Origin: Diorhabda sublineata
Lineage: Eukaryota; Arthropoda; Insecta; Coleoptera; Chrysomelidae
Direction: 5' to 3'
Length of the DNA stretch: 64,000 nucleotides
NCBI RefSeq assembly: GCF_026230105.1
Contig: NC_079482.1
Location: 18,166,001 to 18,230,000, forward strand
Shown here in pieces: positions 56,601 through 64,000 of the stretch. The translations under genes and the position numbers were made by a program. A model generated the notes under the pieces. The model ran no database searches. It was not told the origin of the DNA and worked only from the letters and a program-made list of their open reading frames with translations. Numbering within the stretch: position 1 is the first letter of the stretch; the number at the start of each line of letters is the position of its first letter.

Positions 56601-59100
56601 AATTGTTCGTAATCTCGAGATTTGTAGTAAGTGCAGTTCCGTTCTAACAAAAATTGAACCAATTTAAGCTCATCGCAATAAAATAATTACAATATTATAT
56701 GCGATTTAATTGCCAAAGAATGATCGAAGTAGAATTAAAGCTTGATATAAAGGCAATTCTATAAAAATTGTGAGAAAAAATCCAAAATAAACAGCCAAAC
56801 TAAATAAAATTTCGTTGGATGAGATAGAAAGAAATAAGTGAGAAGGTACGTTGAAGCACGAGAAGTACCCCCAAACCGGCCCTTATTTCACTTGCATCTA
56901 AAATACATACAAATACATATCTTTGAAATGTTTGTAACATGTATATTGGCCTATTACGCTGTCCATCAATTCAATTATAGCGTAGTAGTCGCTTCTCTGT
57001 TTAATAATAAGTAAAAAAGTCTCGATTTCAGAAAATTCTCTTCATCTGCCACGGTAGTACCAGTTATAGTCATATTCCGTAACTGATGTTAAATACCACT
57101 TCTTTAGGAAAATTCTCCACCCAAAAACCTTTATGCTACAAGTTGTATACAATGGGCTTAAATATATTACAATGTAACAAACATTTTTTTATAGACATCC
57201 ACAAGTTTTGAGTTCGCTTTCTAACTTCACTTTGTTTTATCTGTTTTGACCAGTGAGGAAGGATTGGATAAATCATCTATTAATATTTATGTATAAAACT
57301 TCCCAAGAAACAATAGATGTTCATTACTATGCGAAATTTGGAGTAAAGATTTCCAATTAATCGATTATTTGACGTATACGCAGCTTTGGAAGCTCGCAAC
57401 ATCGCCTAAAAGTTTTAGTGGCAAATGAGGATAGAAATAAATATATGTGATAATATTGCAAGATTCCACATCTTCTCTTCTTCTCTTAATATATAATTCA
57501 TACAGTTCGTAATCTTGTATCCTCTCAGTATGTGAAGCAGCCGGTAAATCACTGGAAGTCAAATCTATACAATATGGTGGATGATCAATTAATTCGAGTC
57601 ATTGCGGCTAATCCAATGACAGATATGTGGCTGATTCCAAATCCTGTAATAGAGAATGTGCAATTTTCTCCTGCGTTTTTCTTTTATCGCCTCACGTAAT
57701 TTTTTCACTAACTGGGCATAATAAGCTCTTGTAACTAACCTTTTGCAGATAATCTATCAAAATTTATCTATCAGCATCCCAAAATGTGATTGACATGTTT
57801 TTTGCTGAAGATTACCTCTTTAATTTATTCGGTGTATTGAACCTCGATGATTCCACTCTTGCCTTTGCATAGTGGTCTCTACCTCATAATAATGAATTTC
57901 TGACATTCATACTACGTTGAAAGATGACAATTTGCTTAGTAGTATTCATAATGCAATTACTTTTATCATGTTAAGTTCGGTGGTAAATACATTATATACC
58001 GCATTGTATAACAACATGAAATCATGGACCTTTTTAATACCGGTGATTGTGAGTGCCTGACCTGCACGACTTACTATGTTACTATTACACTAAATATTTG
58101 TAAATTGCATTGGGGTCGAATCTCTAAACGCAAGTATCTAATCGCCACGCATTATTCGACACGATCTATTTTTATATTGAGATGGTATTTTCTCGAATTC
58201 GGGCTTCTACTCTAGACAAGCTTCAACAGACTTAGGCTTGTCGTTTCTAGGGTGAGTTTTTATACAATAGGTTACAATCTGACATGAAAGTAAATAATTG
58301 ATTGATAAAGAGGTCAAAGTGATGAGCGCTCGTATTGTAGAGCTGATTAAGCTGGTATCTCTCGATAACGTCTTCTGATTAATTATTGAACTTCATTGTG
58401 GTCCGCTGATGCCTCTACTATTTCTCTAGTTTTAAGACCTATAAATTGTTGGGCTGAAATATTCAGTTCGACATCTTCATAATTACAAGTGGTATCATAT
58501 TGTAATTTTTTAGGTATTGAGTTGAATTTGTAATGAGTACCATAAATATATGACTCATATTTTGGTGTAGAATGTAACGTCTATGGTTTTCGAATATTTT
58601 CTACCCAATCTCTCGATTTCATGATTTTATGCCTACCAGTGATAATAGAACTATGTATCTATACAAGATTTCATGCTGTTTAGAAAATAAGAAACAACAG
58701 AAATTGGGCATTGGGGCATCAAGCAGGCATGCAAAGCGCGTGCAAAGCAAACATCTGTTCAAAATGATGGCTTGAGAGTTTCAATTTTAATAATAAATAA
58801 TATAGCTTTGTTGGCGGTAAATCTGTCATCAGATTCATGCGCAATTCAAATTGTGCGCTCTCGGTGTGAATAAAGCACATTCGGGATTTTAAATTCTGTG
58901 TTAGTGGAACAGAACAGAACTAATTCCGAACGTGTTCTGGATACTTCCTATGTATCTTCGGATCTGGATAAAGACTTTTAATCCGTCGCGTAAACATTCG
59001 TGCTACTTTACAATTTTGTGATATTTACCTAACCCCTTAACCTATATGCTTTTCTACGTACTTATAAATAAAAATCGTGGTAGTTGACTACATTTCCTAG
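53657..59100. other. no gene recognised
   Basis: The largest empty stretch. A minus-strand frame of 104 codons at 55409-55723 and a smaller one at 55851-56036 are unrecognised and lack supporting context. 55400-56040 is less AT-rich than its surroundings and could be an old element. 54734-54765 has TATAAAA followed by cccacacttcgtcacactgt, promoter-like but unsupported. 58700-59000 is mildly GC-richer with no feature. Confidence 0.4.
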
Positions 59101-59107
59101 CTATTAC

Positions 59108-59133
59108 ATCAATCAATCAATCAATCAATCAAT
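59108..59133. repeat. (AATC)n microsatellite
   Basis: About six copies of a 4-bp unit (atcaatcaatca...), located upstream of the MLE at 59303. Confidence 0.9.
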
Positions 59134-59302
59134 GATTCGTGTTACTGCCACACAGATGGCGCTGGCATTGTCAAATCCATATGACGTTTATGAAGTAGCA
59201 ACCTTAAAAATAATATGTGTAAAATTTCATGACGACTCGATCAGTTAAAAAAAAGTGACAATCATTTAAGTGGATCTACTTTTGTTATTTTCATAACAAT
59301 AG

Positions 59303-60410
59303 ATGCAAAACAATTTTGTGGGTTAACTTATCATTGCCTCTTAATGAAAAAAATACTGTAAAAGCTCAGCAATTGCTTCAAAAGACTTTGTTCTATAAAA
59401 AAGAACCATTATTATTGGTTTGCTGAATTTAAACGTGGTCGTAGATACACCGATGATGGTAAACGTTCTGGTTGTCAAATTGAGGTGGTTACTACAAAAA
59501 ACTTCGAAAAAGTTCACAAATCGGTTATATCTAATCGTAAATTCGAATTGCGTGAGATAGCTGACGCCGTAATGTTAACAGAAGGCAGTGTGTTTACAAT
59601 TATGCATGAAAATTTAACTATGAGAAAGCTTTTTTAAAGTGTCGACAAAAACAATAATGTGTTGATGATTCAGAGCAGTGTTTGGCCATACATAATAAAT
59701 CAGATTTTTTGTATTGATATATGATAATGGATGGAACATGGATACATCACTTCACTTCGGAATCCCAACGATCATCATTTGAATGGACTACAGCCGGTGA
59801 ACCATGTTCAAGGCGTACTGAGGCACAACAGTCAGCTGGGAAGATTATGGATCCAGTATTTTGCAATGCGCATAGAATATTTTCCATCGACTATCTCCAA
59901 AAGGGAGAGACAATCAATAACAAATACTACATAGAGTTGTTGGATCGTTTGAATGCAAAAATTAAGATAAAACGGTCTCACATGTCGAAGAAAAAACACT
60001 GTTTCACAAAGGCAATGCACAAATTCACAAGTCGATGGCAACGATGGTTATATTAAACGAATTACAGTTCTAATTGCTTCCTTATCCACCGTATAGCTGA
60101 GATCTGGCTCCCAGTGACTAATGACTATTCACTGATCAAAAAAAATACTCACCGGTAAGAAATTTTACATAAATGAAGAAGAAAATGCTGACAGTGAAGC
60201 CTATTTTGTTGCAAAAGACAAATCCTTATACAAGCAGGGCAAGCAGTTGGAGAAGCGTTACAATGATTGTATTTCTCATGAAGGATATCGAATATACTGA
60301 GCAAAGCATGAGCGTTTGAAGCGTTCAGAAGATATGCAGGATTTATTAGGAATGTGTTAAAATTAATTATCGCGGATAGAGCTATAACTGATACAAATTG
60401 CCAATTCACA
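59303..60410 (+). mobile_element. mariner-like element, near full-length transposase region
   Basis: Plus strand. Possible start ATG at 59303 (MQNNFVG). With several shifts and stops it reads KAQQLLQKTLFYKKEPLLL, FAEFKRGRRYTDDGKRSG, NRKFELREIADAVMLTEGSV, MRKL, then IIMDGTWIHHFTSESQRSSF (first catalytic residue region, usually VDETWIHHFTPE), TTAGEPC, SAGKIMDPVF, IFSIDYLQKGETINNKYYIE LLDRL (space inserted), HMSKKKHCFTKAMHKFTSRW where HQDNAP is lost, LTGKKFYINEEENADSEAYF and VAKDKSLYKQGKQLEKRYND CISHEG. Block order is complete from N- to C-terminus, the most complete MLE here, but the SPDLAPSD region is decayed (IHRIAEIWLPVTNDYSL). TIRs not found. Confidence 0.85.
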
Positions 60411-61419
60411 ATGATGTTTTTAGTTCATAAATGGGACTTAATATAAAATGCTCATTTTTCATTCATATTCAAGACTAGATTAAGTTTAATATAAATCGAT
60501 TTTCACTAACTGCATTTGTCGTTGATTTTTTATTTCGCCTAATAATAGTTCAATCACGCACGAATGTTGCATTTAACTAACACATACAAAAAGTATTTAA
60601 TCCCGATGGATCGGGATATTTTATAGCCTGATTGGTACGAAAAACGTTTAATAATGTCTCATTTAATTGCGAGAATTGTCACACCGTTTTTTTACTATTT
60701 TTACATTGTATGGATTTAATCCCAATAAAATTTCCATGGATCATGCATCACTGTTAAATCCGATTAAAGAAAAAATGGTGTTACATTGAGTTAAACTGAA
60801 ATCTTCTTTCTCATACTAAATAATCTGAGCTATACAACATTTTCTATTATTTATGCAAAAGAAAATTTTTAATAATTTGGAGTAGCTTTGTAGTACCTCC
60901 ATGAACTTTAATTTAATTGCTAGCGAACGGTGTTCAATAAAGTCGATTTGAATAATTCAGCTACCTTCCAATTCACTCTGCTGCAGTATTATCATTCATC
61001 AAGGATAAACGAACGTGTTATGTGCGCTCTTTCCATGACCTATATTATAGTCCCAGCGGTCTGAAGCACTCCAGCGCATGTCGTAATATGGTGGTTAGAT
61101 TCCAAGTAAAAAACGTTTTTCAGGAACTTTCCGTACTGTCTAGCTCTTTAGGACTACTTGAACTTGAACTTGACCTTGAACTACCATATTTGAGTCTGTC
61201 ACTAGATGTACTGATGTAGAATGAGTTCTCTGAAATGTTATGTCAAATGTCACTGTTTGTTTAAGGGTTTTAAAAGATATAGCTGCCTGCGAATCACTGC
61301 CTTGAAAGAGTTTGGCCTTCTGAATAGCTTGTCTTTTTTCTGCACAAAACTAAACTTCGCAACTGCTGCGACCATCATAAATATTCTTTTCCACATACAT
61401 AGTCACGGCAACCGCTATG
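60411..61419. other. no gene recognised
   Basis: AT-rich spacer. It contains the perfect hairpin tcccgatggatcggga at 60601-60616. Frames at 61022-61219 and 61221-61442 are not recognised. Confidence 0.4.
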
Positions 61420-61930
61420 GTAGCTACACAAAAACTTTTTAAAACCAAGAAGCTATATACTCCGCAAAAGATTCTAATCCTCTACCAAGCTCAGATTCAT
61501 CCATCTTTGGAGCTCGACTCCCAAGCATACCCTAAGGATGCTTGACTCAATACAAAAGAGAGCAATTAGAATTATAGGCGACCCAGAGTTGACCAGAAAT
61601 TTAGTGAGACTGGAGAAAAAAGGCCGTCGACCTGACTCTTTCGAGCTGTCCAACATTATACTACCTAGAGCAATACTTGCAAGATCTATTCGACAGAAGG
61701 ATGTGGCTCATGAACACTGATTATGCCAGCAGATGTCCAAAACGTAAATTTATCGGAACTCCTCTCTCTAGAGAAGTGCAAGTCTGAGAGTTCAACTACC
61801 AAGGCACGTTTTTCTGAACACTACAGATCTTTAAGGTCAAAATCCACAGGCACCTCCCCACGGCGGACACACTCGAACTACTCGAGTGCAATAGGATTTA
61901 CCCCTATTGTACTTGCTTTTTACTCAAAAA
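61420..61930 (+). mobile_element. LINE 3' end (Jockey/CR1-like family, copy D)
   Basis: Plus strand. LFKTKKLYTPQKILILYQAQ then IHPSLE leads, after a shift, to SHLWSSTPKHTLRMLDSIQK and RAIRIIGDPELTRNLVRLE, the RT C-terminal region (YTPxxLxxLYKAQVRPxxEYxSHLWxSxPKHTLxLLDSIQxRAxRII). Then ARSIRQKDVAHEH and, in decayed form, the WN..LP..YNL tail and the trailer cgaactactcgagtgcaata gg (space inserted). It ends in an A-rich tail near 61925-61932. Longest C-terminal reading of the family in this window. Confidence 0.8.
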
Positions 61931-61989
61931 AAGTATTTTTCAAGCAGAAATATATGCAACATAAGTGTGTACTATTAAACCTGAACAAG

Positions 61990-62245
61990 AGTTATCGTGA
62001 ACAGGAGATTATGATCTTGTCCAATTGCAAACAGCTATGAAAGCTCTAAGCTTCAATGTGATAAGATCCAGCTAATTTGGAAACAGCTAGATAAGATGAA
62101 TGAGCAATGTAAGAAAAATAAAGTTACTTTCCAAAGAGTTCCGGGATAGAGGAGGAAAATGAAATAGCTGAGAAACAGGCGAAAATATGATTGGATAAAC
62201 CTTTCATAGGACCTGAATGCAATCATAAACTACTTAAAAAGATTT
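61990..62245 (+). pseudogene. LINE RNase H domain fragment
   Basis: Plus strand. ILSNCKQ and then MKALSFNVIRS, LIWKQLDKMNEQ and KKNKVTFQRVPG correspond to RNase H ILSDSQAALKALxxxxxxSKLVxxxxxxLxxLxxxNxVTLxWVPGH. NEIAEKQAK and, after a stop, LDKPFIGPEC match GNExADxLAKxG...PFIGPE. The catalytic Asp of SDSQ is Asn, and the His after VPG is lost. It is a fragment of a retrotransposon with an RNase H domain and is distinct from copy D. Confidence 0.65.
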
Positions 62246-62681
62246 TCTCTCTCTGTGACAGACAACAGAACTCCAGATCTTTGGCAGCTAAAGCTATCCC
62301 ACATTTGTAGCTTCCAAAAACGAGTGCTGTGTTCCACATCATAAAAGGGGACACAATAGATGTATGGGGTTAATTTATGTTTCATAACAATATACTATCT
62401 TTTTTCTTCATATTTTATCCAATATTTACTTCGTCTTGCTTCTCCATTAACATTGTCATGTAACAGGAGTTTAGTTGGTATATTGGTATATAATTAGCTT
62501 TTATCCCTATGTTAGTTTTATAACTACAGCTGGTAATTCACAAAAATATTGAAGAATATTGAAGAATATTGAAAGAATTAACTATATTAATATTATATCT
62601 TTATCTTTAGCACTATATCTCAATATAGTGGCTAAGAATAAGAGAAATACTAATTGGAATAGATGCAACGTAATGGTAGTA
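62246..62681. other. no gene recognised
   Basis: AT-rich spacer containing three to four tandem aatattgaag units at 62545-62575. Confidence 0.45.
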
Positions 62682-62899
62682 ATTTAAATTTAGCTAGCGG
62701 ATATCATCAAATCCAAATGCCACTAGAATCGACCAAGGAAACAGTCTTCAGCGGCGACAATGGTCACTACGAATTTCTTCGTATTCCTTTCGGTCTAAAA
62801 AACCACCATCCACCTTCCAAAGGGTAATAAATAAAGTCTTAGAGGAACTTCAAAATAAAATTTGCATAGTATATATGGATGACAATATGATTTTTGCTT
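62682..62899 (+). mobile_element. Gypsy-type LTR retrotransposon RT fragment
   Basis: Plus strand. NLNLASGYHQIQMPLESTKE then TVFSGDNGHYEFLRIPFGLK N (space inserted) corresponds to LDLASGYHQIxMxxxxxxKTAFxxxxGHYEFxxMPFGLxNAP. After one frameshift PSTFQRVINKVLEELQN and ICIVYMDDNMIFA match PxTFQRxMxxVLxxLxxxxCLVYLDDIIIF, with the catalytic YMDD kept. No flanking gag, protease, integrase or LTR is recognisable. It is an isolated RT core. Confidence 0.85.
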
Positions 62900-64000
62900 T
62901 AAAAATCGTATTTTTTTCAAACGGTATAACTACTTTTTTGTAAATTGGGAGATTTATTACTTTATGACATCTAATAAGATCCAAATTGTTTTTTTATCTT
63001 TGTAAAAAAAAAGAATATTCTTGTATAATATTTATATTTAATTCCCAAATATCCTATTTTAATATTATTATAATTTTACTGATTTCATGTTTCTTGCTTT
63101 TCATGGAAATTTTTAATAAAACTAGTTTCTGCTCGGCTTTGAAAACCGGTAAAGAAAGAGAGAAATGTTGTTACGCGGAATGTATCATATCTACATAAAT
63201 CAAATATGCAATGGAAAAATTGAATTTTCAAATTTCATTTCTTTAGAATTCAAAAGTTGTCATAAAGATCAATAATTGAAGTAGTTCTCAAATGACACAA
63301 AAAAATATTAAGAAAACCTTCAGGCAGGGTTTCTGATGAAAATGGCTTTGTTATTGAATGAGAAAAAGGCATTTTCAATAATATTTTGAAAAAGCCCTTG
63401 GCTAACATAATTTCCGAACTTATTAGAAAAACAAAAATTCAAATCATCAATTTGTAGATATCTACGAGATCTTTGCAATAGTATGTTCAATAAATGATTT
63501 ATAAATGAAGAACCAAAAAGGGTTATCGAAAAGCATCCATGTTTTCATAGAATTAAAAACATTTTAAAGATCAAATTTCATTATAGCAGAATTTAATTCT
63601 AATATTACACTGTTAGAAAATTAATTGATAATTCTTTATTATTTAACAGAATACCTTTGGTCCTAGTACAAACAGAATTAATGTCAAGGTATCAATTTCC
63701 TATTCAAATTAAAATATTAGGTAAAAGTATGCAACAACACACAGTTTCTGTAAAAAAATTGTCAATCAGCTGTTTTTTCGTCGCAACAAGGAAAAAATTA
63801 AAATAAATAAAAAAAAGACACATATCAAATGTCAAATGTAAAAAGATTAATTATAAAGCCTCACTCAAAAGTATATATTTGTACAACAAATATTCATTAT
63901 CACATCACACAAAACTAAAATATTTTTCGTATTTAGCGTAAAAAATCTTCCTCTTTGGAAATAACTAGTTTAGCTGCTGTACATTAATTCACAACTATTC
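62900..64000. other. no gene recognised
   Basis: AT-rich end of the window. The frame at 62986-63198 is unrecognised. Confidence 0.4.

Noticed and set aside
1..64000. CRISPR arrays, operons, bacterial terminators, rRNA genes
   Set aside because: No regularly spaced identical repeats with unique spacers, no gene clusters and no rRNA-like sequence apart from the short 5S-like segment near 39912-39938; the window is eukaryotic in character.

Overview
This window looks like AT-rich nuclear DNA from an insect, possibly a beetle (order uncertain). It has no operons, ribosome-binding sites or long bacterial-type genes. It carries one convincing host gene fragment with a 68-bp GT-AG intron, embedded in old transposable elements of types common in insects: mariner-like elements (MLEs), an IS630-Tc1-like DDE family, two hAT remnants, a Helitron, a Crypton-type recombinase fragment, RTE-like and Jockey/CR1-like LINEs, a Gypsy RT fragment and several short inverted-repeat elements. 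Nearly all protein matches are made by reading frames by eye against remembered family signatures, so element boundaries are approximate unless a target-site duplication (TSD) or terminal repeat is stated.

Layout. 1-5.2 kb: a degenerate ~105-bp tandem array (1.69-2.94 kb) whose units read as a piece of mariner transposase, a 365-bp TIR element with TA flanks, an (AT)30 tract and a second tandem array. These lie upstream of the last two exons of a gene whose product has an EGF-type cysteine region followed by a very acidic tail (4.58-5.11 kb). 7.3-20.8 kb: LINE 3' end, DDE element copy 1, a broken MLE, a hAT transposase remnant, a minus-strand LINE, a second AT tract and two MLE pieces. 21-28 kb: dispersed repeats, an RTE fragment, a hairpin-bearing repeat, another MLE piece and a ~460-bp foldback element. 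30.9-32.9 kb: nested DDE/MLE remnants. 35.8-40.1 kb: DDE element copy 2, an MLE split by an RTE LINE insertion with a perfect 14-bp TSD, and a GC-richer TIR element. 41.5-50.1 kb: a tRNA-like sequence, a second transposase family, a repeat cluster with direct and inverted copies, an MLE piece and the Crypton fragment. 52.1-53.7 kb: a 518-bp Helitron next to a 799-bp hAT derivative with a perfect 8-bp TSD. 59.3-62.9 kb: the longest-reading MLE, LINE pieces (RT end and RNase H) and a Gypsy RT fragment. The remaining stretches show nothing recognisable.

The parts do not form a pathway. The window reads as one gene end plus layered transposon history. The most unusual observation is the tandem array made from a transposase segment around the SPDLAPSD motif. 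The clearest insertion histories are the hAT TSD, the RTE TSD and the Helitron termini.
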